Positions 42,165-50,926 of a DNA stretch of 64,000 nucleotides are shown piece by piece. Where the stretch lies: NCBI RefSeq assembly GCF_018332715.1, contig NZ_BOQP01000025.1:96217-160216 (forward strand), given 5' to 3'. Below the pieces are notes generated by a model. The model made no database searches and was not told the origin of the DNA. It saw nothing but the letters and a program-made list of their open reading frames with translations. Numbering within the stretch: the stretch's first letter is position 1; each line of letters opens with the position of its first letter. Source of the stretch: Winogradskya consettensis. Lineage in GTDB: Bacteria > Actinomycetota > Actinomycetes > Mycobacteriales > Micromonosporaceae. Made by a program: the position numbers and the translations under genes.

Positions 42165-43258
42165 GCGCTCTTGAACAACTCCAGGACGCTCTGCGGGGTG
42201 TCGGGGCCGAAGAAGCGCTCGAAGTCGCGGGCGGCTTCGGCGGACTCCGCGGCGCTGCGCGGGAAGAGCCCGGCCTCGTATTGCGTGAGCGCGGCCTCGA
42301 TGTCGCCGGGGTAGGCGGCGATGGCCCTGCCCAGCTCGGCGCCGTCGTACATGGCGAGGTTCGCGCCCTCGCCGTTCGGGACCTGCAGGTGCGCGGCGTC
42401 GCCGAGCAGGGTCACGCCCGGCACCCGCTCCCACCGGTGCTCCGTCGGCAGGGTGTGCAGCGGGCGCAGGACCGGCGGCGTCTCCCCGTCGGTGATGAGC
42501 GCGGTGAGCTCCGGTGCCCAGCCCTCGAACTCCGCGGCGACCCGCGCCGCCGTGATCGGAGCAGCGTCGAACCATTCCTGCGGCCGGGTGAGCGACACGT
42601 AGGTGTGCAGGACGCCGTTGGCCTCGCGGTGCGCCTGGATCCCCTTGCCGGGGACGGTCGCCATCATCGCACCGGTGCCGACGGCCTTCGCGCTAGCGGC
42701 GTGCCGTTCGTCGGCGTCGTAGAGGTACGTCTCGACGAACGAGGTGCCGACGTACTGCGGCGTCGCGTCGGACAGCAGGGGACGCACGCGTGACCACGCC
42801 CCGTCCGCCCCGACCAGCAGCTCGGTGGTCGCGGTCGTCCCGTCGGCGAACGTCAGCTCGTGCCGCCCGGCGCCGACCGGCGTGATCGCGGTGACCTTGT
42901 GCCCCCAACTGATCGTGCCCTCCGGCAGCGAGTCGATCAGGATCTGCCGCAGGTCGCCGCGCAGGATCTCGGGCCGGTGACCGGAGCCGTCATCGGGCTC
43001 GTCGAACAGGGTCGACCCGTCCGGGCCGAGGATCCGCATCGCCTCGCCACCCTCGTGGATGTGCTTGCGGAACTCCTCCAACAGCCCGGCCGCCTCGAGG
43101 GCGAGCTGCCCGTTCTGCTCGTGGATGTCGAGCTGCCCGCCCTGGGTGCGCGCCGCCGCCGAGGCATCGCCCTCGTAGACGGTCACCGGGATGTTGTGCA
43201 GGTGCAGGACGCGGGCGAGCGTGAGTCCGCCGAGGCCGGCGCCGACGATGGTGATCAT
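42161..43258 (-). CDS. FAD-dependent monooxygenase (TetX-like)
   Basis: A 365-residue group A flavin monooxygenase. The N-terminal Rossmann motif GAGLGGLTLARVLHLHNIPVTVYE binds FAD, RTQGGQLDIHEQNGQLALE matches the TetX-type substrate region, and LLGDAAHLQVPNGEGANLAMYDG is the second FAD motif. Relatives hydroxylate tetracyclines or other aromatic compounds with NADPH and O2. GAAGGAG lies 6 nt before the ATG. Divergent from the TetR gene at 43343, which probably represses it. Confidence 0.9.
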   Translation of the reverse strand: MITIVGAGLGGLTLARVLHLHNIPVTVYEGDASAAARTQGGQLDIHEQNGQLALEAAGLLEEFRKHIHEGGEAMRILGPDGSTLFDEPDDGSGHRPEILRGDLRQILIDSLPEGTISWGHKVTAITPVGAGRHELTFADGTTATTELLVGADGAWSRVRPLLSDATPQYVGTSFVETYLYDADERHAASAKAVGTGAMMATVPGKGIQAHREANGVLHTYVSLTRPQEWFDAAPITAARVAAEFEGWAPELTALITDGETPPVLRPLHTLPTEHRWERVPGVTLLGDAAHLQVPNGEGANLAMYDGAELGRAIAAYPGDIEAALTQYEAGLFPRSAAESAEAARDFERFFGPDTPQSVLELFKSA

Positions 43259-43279
43259 TTGGTTCTCCTTCTCGGGACG

Positions 43280-43304
43280 AGCTATGGATCGTTGTTCCAT
43301 AGCT
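43280..43304. promoter_or_regulatory. operator between monooxygenase and TetR genes
   Basis: AGCTATGGA and TCCATAGCT are perfect 9-bp arms separated by 7 bp. The palindrome sits in the 84-bp divergent intergenic region, as expected for a TetR repressor controlling both genes. Confidence 0.75.
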
Positions 43305-43342
43305 AGCTTGGAACGCTGATCCAGTTATGTCAAGATGGTGGC

Positions 43343-44014
43343 ATGGCGGCTAAGACGAAGAACACAGAACGGCGCGAAGACGCCCTCTCCCGGGAGCGCA
43401 TCATCGCCGCCGCCATCGAGATCCTCGACGCCGGCGGTGAGAACGGTCTGACCGTTCGCGCCCTGGCCGCGCACTTCACCACGGGTCTCGGCGCGATCTA
43501 CTGGCACATGTCGAGCAAGGCCGACATCATCGCCGCGGCCACCGACGCGGTCCTCGCCGGTCCGGCAGCGGCGGCCCCACCCGATCCCGGAGACGCCATC
43601 CGGGCACTCGCGCTCCGCGTGTTCGACTCGATCGACGACCACCCGTGGGCCGGCGCGCAACTCTCCCGCACCGCATCCCAGCCGACCACGCTGAAAATCT
43701 TCGAAAGCATCGGCCTGCAGGTCCAAGCCCTCGGCGTCCCCGCCGCCGCCCAGTTCAACACGGCCTCAGCGCTGCTGAGCTACATCCTCGGCGTCGCCAA
43801 CCAGAACGCCGCCCTCGCCCAGTCGGCCGAACCGGGCACCAACCGCACCGCCGTCCTCGAAGGCGTCTCAGCCATGTGGACAGACCTCGACCCCACCCAC
43901 TTCTCCTTCATCCGCAGCATCGCCCCCCAACTCCGCGACCACGACGACCGAGCCCAGTTCCTGGCCGGCATCGACCTCCTACTGGCCGGCATCCAGGCAT
44001 CGGCCACTTCCTGA
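43343..44014 (+). CDS. TetR-family regulator, likely repressor of the monooxygenase
   Basis: A 223-residue regulator with helix-turn-helix at about residues 40-62 (TVRALAAHFTTGLGAIYWHMSSKADII) and a C-terminal ligand domain of the tetracycline-repressor type. Short basic N-terminal extension. Divergent arrangement with a TetX-like monooxygenase recalls the tetR/tet resistance layout; the inducer may be the substrate of that enzyme. Confidence 0.9.
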   Translation: MAAKTKNTERREDALSRERIIAAAIEILDAGGENGLTVRALAAHFTTGLGAIYWHMSSKADIIAAATDAVLAGPAAAAPPDPGDAIRALALRVFDSIDDHPWAGAQLSRTASQPTTLKIFESIGLQVQALGVPAAAQFNTASALLSYILGVANQNAALAQSAEPGTNRTAVLEGVSAMWTDLDPTHFSFIRSIAPQLRDHDDRAQFLAGIDLLLAGIQASATS

Positions 44015-44036
44015 GGCCGACCTCTCGAGGCTGGCA

Positions 44037-44561
44037 TCACCGCATCGGGCGGTACGCCCCGTGCTCGCTGACCGGCCGGTATGCCCCATCTGTCATCGCG
44101 GCGTGGAATTCGGCCAGCAGCCCCTCCGCCTCGGGCAGGTCCAGCGCCTCCCGCACCCGCATCCGCGCCTCATCCAGCGGCAACCAACCATCGCCCCGCG
44201 TGTCCCACTCACGCCGGATCTCCTCGTCGCACTCCTCCAGCCAGGCCCGCATCCCGTCCCCGAGCGGCCGGTCCAGCGCGTCCTGCAAGCTCGGCAACCC
44301 GACGATCAACCCCAGCGCCTCCCGCAGGGTCGACGCGATCAGCCCGCCCTCGCCATACGCGCCCGCATAGACAACCGCCCCACCCGCGGCCAGCATGAAC
44401 GTCCCGCCGGCGTCATCCCCCGCGATCGGCGTCAACGTCCCGCCGCCGGGAAGGTGCACATCCTCCATCGGATCGGTCCGAGCCAGGTCGAACCCGAACT
44501 GGTCGGTCAGCACCTCCGCCAGCCACGGTGTCGCCCTGATCGTCTCCAGGAGGTCGGTCAT
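44037..44561 (-). CDS. hypothetical soluble protein (SMI1/KNR4-like size and composition)
   Basis: A 174-residue acidic protein starting MTDLLETIRATPWLAEVL, with GGTFMLAAGGAVVYAGAYGEGGLIASTLREAL in the middle and an acidic, Arg-containing C-terminal half. The layout resembles SUKH (SMI1/KNR4) proteins that include toxin-immunity proteins, but the match is too weak for a firm family call. A 15-bp tail after the start region leads into the 8-bp repeats at 44579. Confidence 0.6.
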   Translation of the reverse strand: MTDLLETIRATPWLAEVLTDQFGFDLARTDPMEDVHLPGGGTLTPIAGDDAGGTFMLAAGGAVVYAGAYGEGGLIASTLREALGLIVGLPSLQDALDRPLGDGMRAWLEECDEEIRREWDTRGDGWLPLDEARMRVREALDLPEAEGLLAEFHAAMTDGAYRPVSEHGAYRPMR

Positions 44562-44974
44562 GCCGCAGATCCTAGGTCGCTGAGTCGCTGAGTCGCTGAG
44601 TCGCTGAGTCGCTGAGTCGCTGAGTCGCTGGGCCGTGGGGCCGTGGGGCCGTGGGGCCACAGGGCCGAATGTTGCGCTGGGAGGCGAGTTGCGACAACTT
44701 TGTGCGTTGCTGCTCGTCAAGTCCGGTCGATCGTGTCTGACGCAGAACACATGTCTCTTGGCCAGACGCGATTGGCCCGCGCTTGACACCTGATGCCGCA
44801 GGAGGTTGCGCCGATGCGGATTTTAGCGCAACTTCTACCCGTGGCCAGGTTCTGCCGCCGAGTGCGGAGAACCCGCAGCCTCTTGCAGTCCTGCGGTGAG
44901 CGGCTGATCGTTCACCTGTTTCCAGAGCGGCAAGTGCTCGACCTGCGTCGGATGCTGGTTCGCCTCGACGACCG
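44562..44974. other. intergenic region with microsatellite-like repeats, no supported gene
   Basis: About 410 bp. The left part holds two adjacent 8-bp tandem arrays (44579-44658). The remainder has lower GC than its surroundings. A frame at 44793-44996 (67 codons, Arg-rich) overlaps the end of the DUF1963 gene by 22 bp and has no domain; it is not called. Confidence 0.6.
44579..44658. repeat. two adjacent 8-bp tandem arrays
   Basis: First array: GCTGAGTC repeated about 6.5 times (44579-44630). Second array: GGCCGTGG repeated 3.5 times (44631-44658). Two different units of the same 8-bp length lie directly side by side, immediately upstream of the minus-strand gene that starts at 44561. Confidence 0.9.
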
Positions 44975-45844
44975 TCAGGAGCAGTCGAAGCGGTAGTCCA
45001 CCGGGCGGTCGTCGCAGTGGGTGCAGACGAAGAGATAGATGCCGCCCGCGTCGCCCAGCATCAGGCCGGACGGGTTCTGCAGCGCCCGCGACGGGTGGTC
45101 GTCCTCGCTGTCGAAGCTCCATCCCTGCATCGCGGGACGGTCCTCCGCGGCAATCCAGCGCTTGTTGTCGCCACGGTCGAATTCCCAGCCGGTCACGGTC
45201 AGGAGGTGCTCCATGGCGGTGCCGCACGAGCAGTCCGGCCAGTCGGGCGACTGGGTCCAGCCGGGATATCCGCCGGCCTTGGTGCCCGGGGCGACGGCCA
45301 GTTCGGATTCGTACTCCCAGCCGGTGTCCTGTTTGACCTGCTCGATCTCGTCGCGGATCTGCAGCCAGACGTCGCGTGGCAGGTCGAAGGTGGGGTATTC
45401 GGTCACCCGCTCGGGGCTCAGGACGCATGGCGAGGGGACGAACTCCGGCGAGGATTCCTGGTCCGGTGCCGGTAGGGAGAGCAGCCGGGACCCGACGCCG
45501 GCCGACCGGCGCCACCGGATCTCCGGGCGGGGAGAGCTGAACGGTTCGTGGTCGAAGGGGCACCACAGCACCTGCAGGACGTCGGTGCCGGCCGGGAACG
45601 GCAGCTCGGGAACATCGCTTGCCAGGAGCTGGAGCACCGGGACGAGTGGCGCCTCCGCTTCGCCCGGCGAATTGTCGTAGTGGTCTTCGCCGAGCGGTCC
45701 GTCGCAGGTCGGCCAGGGTTCATCGGCGGGCCAGAGGAGGGGGCCGCCCATCGAACTCTGGTCAGCCACCGGGTGGCCGGGCCGGGGGTTCAATCTGACC
45801 GTCGTCCGGGCGTACGGTTCGAGTGCTGGGAAGGTGGGGAGCAC
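44975..45844 (-). CDS. DUF1963 (YwqG-like) family protein
   Basis: A 289-residue cytoplasmic protein with the DUF1963 pattern: SSMGGPLLWPADEPWPTC near the start, VLQVLWCPFDHE in the middle and GDAGGIYLFVCTHCDDRPV at the end. Two CxxC-like pairs (CSCG and CTHCDD) could bind zinc. The family has no firm biochemical role and is often found in polymorphic-toxin immunity contexts. A second family member is encoded at 52673-53518. Confidence 0.82.
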   Translation of the reverse strand: MLPTFPALEPYARTTVRLNPRPGHPVADQSSMGGPLLWPADEPWPTCDGPLGEDHYDNSPGEAEAPLVPVLQLLASDVPELPFPAGTDVLQVLWCPFDHEPFSSPRPEIRWRRSAGVGSRLLSLPAPDQESSPEFVPSPCVLSPERVTEYPTFDLPRDVWLQIRDEIEQVKQDTGWEYESELAVAPGTKAGGYPGWTQSPDWPDCSCGTAMEHLLTVTGWEFDRGDNKRWIAAEDRPAMQGWSFDSEDDHPSRALQNPSGLMLGDAGGIYLFVCTHCDDRPVDYRFDCS

Positions 45845-45857
45845 CGGGTGATCGTAG

Positions 45858-46892
45858 TCAGGCCGGGTAGGCCGTGGCTTCGGTGGCTTTGAGGCTGGCC
45901 CAGACCTCCCGGCCGGGCTCGAGTCCGAGCTGGACGGCTGCCGCCGACGTGATGTCGGCGGCCACCTGGATGGGGCCGGTCAGCTCGATGCGCAGCGCGT
46001 CGCCCTGGCGGGAGACGGCGGTGACCGTGGCCGGCCAGGTGTTGCGGGGGCTGCCTTCCGGACGGACGTTGTAGAGCGCGACCGCCGAGGGCGGGAACGC
46101 CACGAAAGCATCACCGGTGAAGGCGCCGGCCACGGTCAGGGTGAAGTCGTCGGCGACCCGGACCGTGCCCTCCGTGGCGTGGCCGCGGTAGAGGTTGAGG
46201 CCGACGAGCCGGGCGACGTAGTCGGTGCGGGGCTGCGAGGTGATGGTTGCCGCGTCGCCGGTCTGGACCACGCGGCCGTCCTCGAGGATGACCAGGCGGT
46301 CGGCGAGCATCATCGCGTCGAGCGGGTCGTGGGTGACCAGGACCGTGGGGCCGTGGTGGGTGCCGAGGTGACCGCGGAGGTGGGCGCGGGTGTCGAGACG
46401 GGTACGGGCGTCGAGAGCCGCGAGGGGTTCGTCGAGCAGGAGGAGTTTCGGGTCCGTGGCGAGGGCGCGGGCCAGGGCGACTCGTTGGGCCTGTCCGCCG
46501 GAGAGCTCGCGGGGCTTCTTGCGTACATGATCGGAAAGACCGACCCGGGTGAGGAGCTCGGTGGCCCGGACCCGCGACTCGGTCCTGGAGACACCGCGGC
46601 AGCGGGGGCCGAACGCGACGTTGTCCAGCGCGGACAGGTGCGGGAAGAGCAGGTAGTCCTGGAAGACCACGCCGATGTGGCGATGCTCGGGGGCGTCGCG
46701 TTCGATGCGGCGGCCGTCGAGGGTGATGTGGCCGTCGTCGAGCCCGATCAGGCCGGCGAGGGCCCGCAGCGCGGTTGACTTGCCGGCGCCGTTCGGGCCG
46801 AGCAGCGCCACGACCTCGCCCGGGCCGGCGGTGAGCGTGGCGTCCAGCGTGAAACCGTCGCGCTTGACCACCAGGTGTGCGTCAAGGCTCAT
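45858..46892 (-). CDS. modC: molybdate ABC transporter ATP-binding protein
   Basis: A 344-residue ATPase with GPNGAGKSTALRALAGL, LSGGQAQRVALARAL and LLLLDEPLAALDARTR, plus a C-terminal TOBE/Mop domain (about residues 275-344) that binds molybdate. The ATG at 46892 overlaps the permease gene by 4 nt. Last gene of the mod operon. Confidence 0.92.
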   Translation of the reverse strand: MSLDAHLVVKRDGFTLDATLTAGPGEVVALLGPNGAGKSTALRALAGLIGLDDGHITLDGRRIERDAPEHRHIGVVFQDYLLFPHLSALDNVAFGPRCRGVSRTESRVRATELLTRVGLSDHVRKKPRELSGGQAQRVALARALATDPKLLLLDEPLAALDARTRLDTRAHLRGHLGTHHGPTVLVTHDPLDAMMLADRLVILEDGRVVQTGDAATITSQPRTDYVARLVGLNLYRGHATEGTVRVADDFTLTVAGAFTGDAFVAFPPSAVALYNVRPEGSPRNTWPATVTAVSRQGDALRIELTGPIQVAADITSAAAVQLGLEPGREVWASLKATEATAYPA

Positions 46893-47680
46893 GGGACGCC
46901 CACCCACTTGTCGCGCATAGTCGCCAGGATCACGACCGAGACCACGAGCAGGACCAGGCTCAGTACGATCGCCGCGTCCAGATCCTGCTCCAGCGCGAGA
47001 TAGACGGCGAGCGGCATGGTCTGCGTACGCCCCGGGAAGTTGCCTGCGAAGGTGATCGTCGCCCCGAATTCGCCGAGCGCCCGCGCCCAGCAGAGCACCG
47101 CACCCGCCGCGACCCCCGGGGCGATCAGCGGCAGCGTGACCCGGCGGAACGCCGTCCAGCGGCTCGCGCCGAGCGTCGCCGCCGCCTCCTCGAAGCGGGA
47201 GTCCGCGCCGCGCAGGGCCCCCTCGACGCTGATGACCAGGAACGGCATGGCCACGAACGCCTCGGCCACCACCACCCCGGTCGTGGTGAACGGCAGGGTG
47301 AAGCCGAACGTCGTGTCGAGCCATTCGCCGACCAGCCCGCGGCGGCCGAAGACCAGCAGCAGCGCGACGCCGCCGACGACGGGCGGAAGGACCAGCGGCA
47401 CGGTGACCAGTGCCCGGACGAACCTGCGGCCCGGGAACGTGGTCCGGGCCAGCAGCCAGGCGAGGGGTACGCCCAGAATCAGGCACACGATCGTCGCCAG
47501 TGTCGCCGTGAGCAGCGACAACCGCAGCGCGGCCAGGATGCCGGGCTCGGTCAGCCGCTCGGGCAGCGTCGTCCAGGGTGCCCGGATCAGCAGCCCGGCC
47601 AGGGGCAGCACGAGAAACGCCAGCCCGGCGATCGCGGGGATCGCCAAGGCCAGCGGTGCCCGGCGGTGCGGCGTGCTCAG
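46889..47680 (-). CDS. modB: molybdate ABC transporter permease
   Basis: A 263-residue permease with six spans and the EAA loop LGASRWTAFRRVTLPLIAPGV that contacts ModC. The frame is open far upstream, but no ATG, GTG or TTG lies near the domain border. The best placed candidate is a CTG at 47680 overlapping the modA stop (CTGA); a TTG at about 47647 would trim the first span. The start is therefore uncertain, while the domain is clear. Confidence 0.85.
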   Translation of the reverse strand: MSTPHRRAPLALAIPAIAGLAFLVLPLAGLLIRAPWTTLPERLTEPGILAALRLSLLTATLATIVCLILGVPLAWLLARTTFPGRRFVRALVTVPLVLPPVVGGVALLLVFGRRGLVGEWLDTTFGFTLPFTTTGVVVAEAFVAMPFLVISVEGALRGADSRFEEAAATLGASRWTAFRRVTLPLIAPGVAAGAVLCWARALGEFGATITFAGNFPGRTQTMPLAVYLALEQDLDAAIVLSLVLLVVSVVILATMRDKWVGVP

Positions 47681-48486
47681 GGCTTCTGGAACCCCGCGTC
47701 GGCCAGCACCTGCTGGGCCTGCGGGGTCTGGACGAACGCGACGAACGCGCTGGCGCCCGACGGGTTGGTGGCGTCCTTCAGCGCGACGATCGGGTAGTCG
47801 TTGATGGCCTGCGCGGACTCCGGGAACTCCACGCCGTCCACATCGGCCGTGGCCGCCTTGGCGTCCGTGCGGTAGACCAGCGCGGCGTCGACCTCGCCCA
47901 GCTTCACCTTCGCCAGCGCGGACTTGACGTCCTGCTCCAGCGTGACCGGCTTGACCGTGACGCCGCCCGCGGCGAGCGCCTTCTTGGCGGCGGCGCCACA
48001 GGGCACCGCGTCGGCGCAGAGCGCCACCTTGAACTCGGGCTTGGCGAGGGCGGCCAGCGAGGTGATGCCCTTCGGGTTGCCCTTCGGTACGGCGATGACG
48101 AGCTGGTTTTTCACGAAGGTGACGGGCTCGCCGCTGTTGTCGCCGGCGTCGGTGACCGTCTTCATCGTGGCGGGGCTGGCGGAAGCGAACACGTCCGCGG
48201 GCGCGCCGGAGGTGATCTGCGTGGCGAGCCCGGAGCTGCCGCCGTACGAGAAGGTGACCTCGGCACTCGGGTTGAGCTGCTCGAAGAGCGTGCCGATCTT
48301 GTCGAACGACTCGGTCAGTGACGCGGCGGCGAGCACCGTCACCTTCCCGGTCGTCGCGGCGCCGGCACCGGCGGCCGCGCTGCCGGAGGAAGTGGGAGCG
48401 GCCGATTCGTCGTCGGAGCCGCTGGAACAGCCGGTCGTCACCAAAACGGCGGCCAGGGCCACCGCGGTCAGGAAGGTCTTCTTCAT
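47677..48486 (-). CDS. modA: molybdate-binding lipoprotein
   Basis: A 269-residue substrate-binding protein. Lipobox LVTTGC (Cys20) and a Ser/Ala/Gly-rich spacer are followed by the ModA domain with VLAAASLTESFDKIG, YGGSSGLATQI, GAPADVFASAS and the C-terminal VDAALVYRTDA. It would capture molybdate or tungstate outside the membrane. Overlaps the regulator gene by 4 nt. Confidence 0.93.
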   Translation of the reverse strand: MKKTFLTAVALAAVLVTTGCSSGSDDESAAPTSSGSAAAGAGAATTGKVTVLAAASLTESFDKIGTLFEQLNPSAEVTFSYGGSSGLATQITSGAPADVFASASPATMKTVTDAGDNSGEPVTFVKNQLVIAVPKGNPKGITSLAALAKPEFKVALCADAVPCGAAAKKALAAGGVTVKPVTLEQDVKSALAKVKLGEVDAALVYRTDAKAATADVDGVEFPESAQAINDYPIVALKDATNPSGASAFVAFVQTPQAQQVLADAGFQKP

Positions 48487-48893
48487 CTGTCGTCCCCTCG
48501 TTCCACGAGCACCGTCGTGGATTTGATAACCGCCACTGCCACTGAGCCGACCTCGAGGCCGAGGTCGTCCACGGCTTCACGGCTCATCAGCGACACCACC
48601 CGGAACGGGCCGGCCTGGATGTCGACCTGTGCCATCACCGCGTCGCGGGTGATGGCGGTGACGATGCCCCGCATCCGGTTGCGCGCCGAGGAGCGCCGGC
48701 TGGCCGAGTCGGGCTCGTCGGCCAGCGACCGGGCGAACGCGGCCAGGTCGGTGCCGGCGATGCTGCGGTGCCCGTGCTCGTCGCGCACGGAGTCGAGGCG
48801 GCCGGCGTCGGCCCAGCGGCGGACCGTGTCCACGCTGACGCCGAGCAGTTCGGCTGCCTCCCCGATGCGGTATGTCGTCACGATCGTCAGCAT
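48483..48893 (-). CDS. MerR-type HTH / Mop-domain molybdate regulator
   Basis: A 136-residue protein with an N-terminal MerR/excisionase-type helix-turn-helix (YRIGEAAELLGVSVDTVRRWADAGRL) and a C-terminal TOBE/Mop-like domain (MRGIVTAITRDAVMAQVDIQAG, VGSVAVAVIKSTTVLVER) that binds molybdate or a molybdenum-pterin. It leads the mod operon and probably replaces ModE as its molybdate-responsive regulator. Confidence 0.9.
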   Translation of the reverse strand: MLTIVTTYRIGEAAELLGVSVDTVRRWADAGRLDSVRDEHGHRSIAGTDLAAFARSLADEPDSASRRSSARNRMRGIVTAITRDAVMAQVDIQAGPFRVVSLMSREAVDDLGLEVGSVAVAVIKSTTVLVERGDDR

Positions 48894-48915
48894 AGGGGCC
48901 GCAGATGCGAGGGTC

Positions 48916-49848
48916 CTACATTGTCTGGCCTAGTAGATGCAGCTCACTTTCGAGGAGCCCGGTCAGGTAGGCCGCGCGTTCGCCGTCCCGGGGCTCGCCG
49001 CGGCTCGGGCACTCGGTGACCATGAGCGTGTAGAGGTGCATGCGGTAGAGCGCGAGCCGGGTGCGGGCGGCGTCGTCGAGCACCAGGCCGGTCGCGGCGG
49101 CGTACCCGCGCAGGAACGGGTTGTCCGGCTCGTCCTCGATCCGGCGGAACAGCGCGGGGGAGACCAGGTCGAGCAGCGGGTCGCCGTAGAGGTACCGCTC
49201 GCCGTCGACGAGTCCGGTCAGGACACCGTCACGCGCCAGCACGTTGCCGTCCCAGAGATCCCAGTGCAGCAGCGCCGGGCGGGTGACCGTGGCGAGGCAT
49301 GCGCGGTGCCGCTCGACCGTCTCGGCGATGCCGGAGGGTAACCGCACCGACCAGTCCCGGGCGTCGGCGAGCAGATCGTCCACGATCGCGGCGAACGCCG
49401 CCGGCCAGTCCGCGCCGGACGCCCGGGCGCCGGCGTAGCCGAATCGTGACCCGGTGAGCTCGTGGACCCGCGCGATCGTCGCGCCGAGCTGCTCGCGGAC
49501 ACCGTCGGTGTTGTCCAGTTCGGTCAGCGGCCGGCCGGGCAGGAGGGTCACCGCGAGCCAGTCGTCGGCCAGGTGCAATACCTCGGGTACGGGCGCCAGG
49601 TTGCGTACCCGCTGGTAATAAGCGCTTTCGGCGGCGAGGAGGCCGGCCTCGTACCGCAGCAGCCGGGCCTCGGGAGCGGCGGCGGTCTTGACGACGATCT
49701 CGCGTCCGTCGGTCAGGGTGGCCCGCCACACGGCGGCGAACGTGCCCCCGGACAGCTCGCTTGCTTCTCGTACCGATGCTCCCAAAACGGGCGCGATCCA
49801 GGTATCTAGGGTCCGGAGATCGAGGTCACGACGGGTAGGACTACGCAT
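48916..49848 (-). CDS. aminoglycoside phosphotransferase / fructosamine kinase-like protein
   Basis: A 310-residue kinase-fold protein. Landmarks are VREASELSGGTFAAVWRATL (Gly-rich loop), IVVKTAAAPEA (ATP-binding Lys), ALLHWDLWDGNVLA (catalytic loop; Trp-Asp for His-Gly-Asp) and LTGLVDGERYLYGDP (metal-binding Asp). The pattern fits the APH and fructosamine-kinase group. Substrate unknown. Start chosen at the ATG at 49848, directly before the domain; divergent from the gene at 49922. Confidence 0.85.
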   Translation of the reverse strand: MRSPTRRDLDLRTLDTWIAPVLGASVREASELSGGTFAAVWRATLTDGREIVVKTAAAPEARLLRYEAGLLAAESAYYQRVRNLAPVPEVLHLADDWLAVTLLPGRPLTELDNTDGVREQLGATIARVHELTGSRFGYAGARASGADWPAAFAAIVDDLLADARDWSVRLPSGIAETVERHRACLATVTRPALLHWDLWDGNVLARDGVLTGLVDGERYLYGDPLLDLVSPALFRRIEDEPDNPFLRGYAAATGLVLDDAARTRLALYRMHLYTLMVTECPSRGEPRDGERAAYLTGLLESELHLLGQTM

Positions 49849-49921
49849 ACGGCATTGTGCAACTCCGGATTGTGGGAAAACCTTGGGGTGCGGGGGTTCC
49901 AAGGAGGGGTACAGAGGCTGC

Positions 49922-50911
49922 ATGAGAGTCCGTGACGAACGGCCAAGGTTGGCGGACCGGGGCCGGGGCATCACTGTCCGCAACACCCGCCCGGTGCCGA
50001 TAACGCGCCCGGCCCACGCCGACGAACTGCCCGAATATCTGCGCGCCCTGCGACGGCTCGCGGATGCCGACGACCTGAGCACGGCGTACGCCGGCTGCTC
50101 CATCGCCGTGGAGGTGGCGGGGCGCGTCGGCGACGGCGCGGGGCTCGCCATGGCGTACTCCCAGCGGTCGTCGGTGGCCCGGCGCCTGGGGGATCTGCCT
50201 GCCGCGCGGGGCGATGCCGAAGCCGCCGCGGAGTTGCTGGCGGTGTCCGGTGTGCCGCCCGGCAGTGCCGCCGGGGCGTTGCTGTTGTCGCGCCGGATCG
50301 CCGTACTCCTCGATCTGGGGGAGCAGGCGGCGGCGGATGCCCTGCTCGAGGCCGCGGGTCTGACCGGCGACCTACCGGATGATCCCGAATATCTCTTGCT
50401 GCGCTATGTGCGCGGTCGCCTGCACGCCGCGTCCGCACGCCCTGGTGAAGGGCTGGCCGACCTCTATCGCTGCGGGGAGCGGCTGGCCGCGCGCCACTCC
50501 GACCATCCCGGCGTGCTGCCGTGGCGTTCGGCGGCGGCATCCGTCCTCAAGCGACTCGGTGCTGCCGAGGCTGCCGAACGGCTGCTGGCGGAGGAGGTCG
50601 CGCTGACCCGGCGGCACGGGCTCGCCTCGGCGCTGGGCCGTGCGCTGCGCATCCAGGGCCAGGTGCTGCACGGTGAGGCGGGGATGGCGGCGGCCGAGGA
50701 GGCGGTCCGGGTCCTGCAGGGTACGCCGCGCAAGTTCGAATTCGCGACGGCGCTCGTCGACCTCGGGGGTCTGCTGAACGGGGCGAGACGACGGGCCCAG
50801 GCGCGCCGGGTGCTGCGTGACGGACTGGAGCTGGCCGAGGCCTGCGGATCCCCGGCGCTGGTCGCCCGGGCCAAGCGGTACTACGGGGGCGCGACCGACC
50901 GGAGTAGTTAG
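49922..50911 (+). CDS. TPR-like helical repeat protein
   Basis: A 329-residue, Ala/Leu/Arg-rich, almost entirely helical protein with tetratricopeptide-like units (LSTAYAGCSIAVEVAGRVGDGAGLAMAYSQRSSVA, ARGDAEAAAELLAVSG). The sequence resembles the TPR half of AfsR/LuxR-type (LAL) regulators, but no NTPase and no helix-turn-helix is present. It may be a protein-interaction module. GAGG lies 4 nt before the ATG. Its stop codon is part of the iron box of the next gene. Confidence 0.7.
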   Translation: MRVRDERPRLADRGRGITVRNTRPVPITRPAHADELPEYLRALRRLADADDLSTAYAGCSIAVEVAGRVGDGAGLAMAYSQRSSVARRLGDLPAARGDAEAAAELLAVSGVPPGSAAGALLLSRRIAVLLDLGEQAAADALLEAAGLTGDLPDDPEYLLLRYVRGRLHAASARPGEGLADLYRCGERLAARHSDHPGVLPWRSAAASVLKRLGAAEAAERLLAEEVALTRRHGLASALGRALRIQGQVLHGEAGMAAAEEAVRVLQGTPRKFEFATALVDLGGLLNGARRRAQARRVLRDGLELAEACGSPALVARAKRYYGGATDRSS

Positions 50912-50926
50912 GTTAGCCTTGGCTGC
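50908..50926 (+). promoter_or_regulatory. DtxR/IdeR-type iron box
   Basis: TTAGGTTAGCCTTGGCTGC matches the IdeR/DmdR iron-box consensus at 13 of 19 positions, with a perfect left half (TTAGGTTAG). It lies immediately before the ATG at 50927 and covers the stop codon of the upstream gene. Fe2+-bound repressor there would block transcription of the siderophore gene. Confidence 0.65.

Noticed and set aside
44793..44996. 67-codon plus-strand frame
   Set aside because: Overlaps the end of the DUF1963 gene, has Arg-rich composition, no domain and no ribosome binding site.
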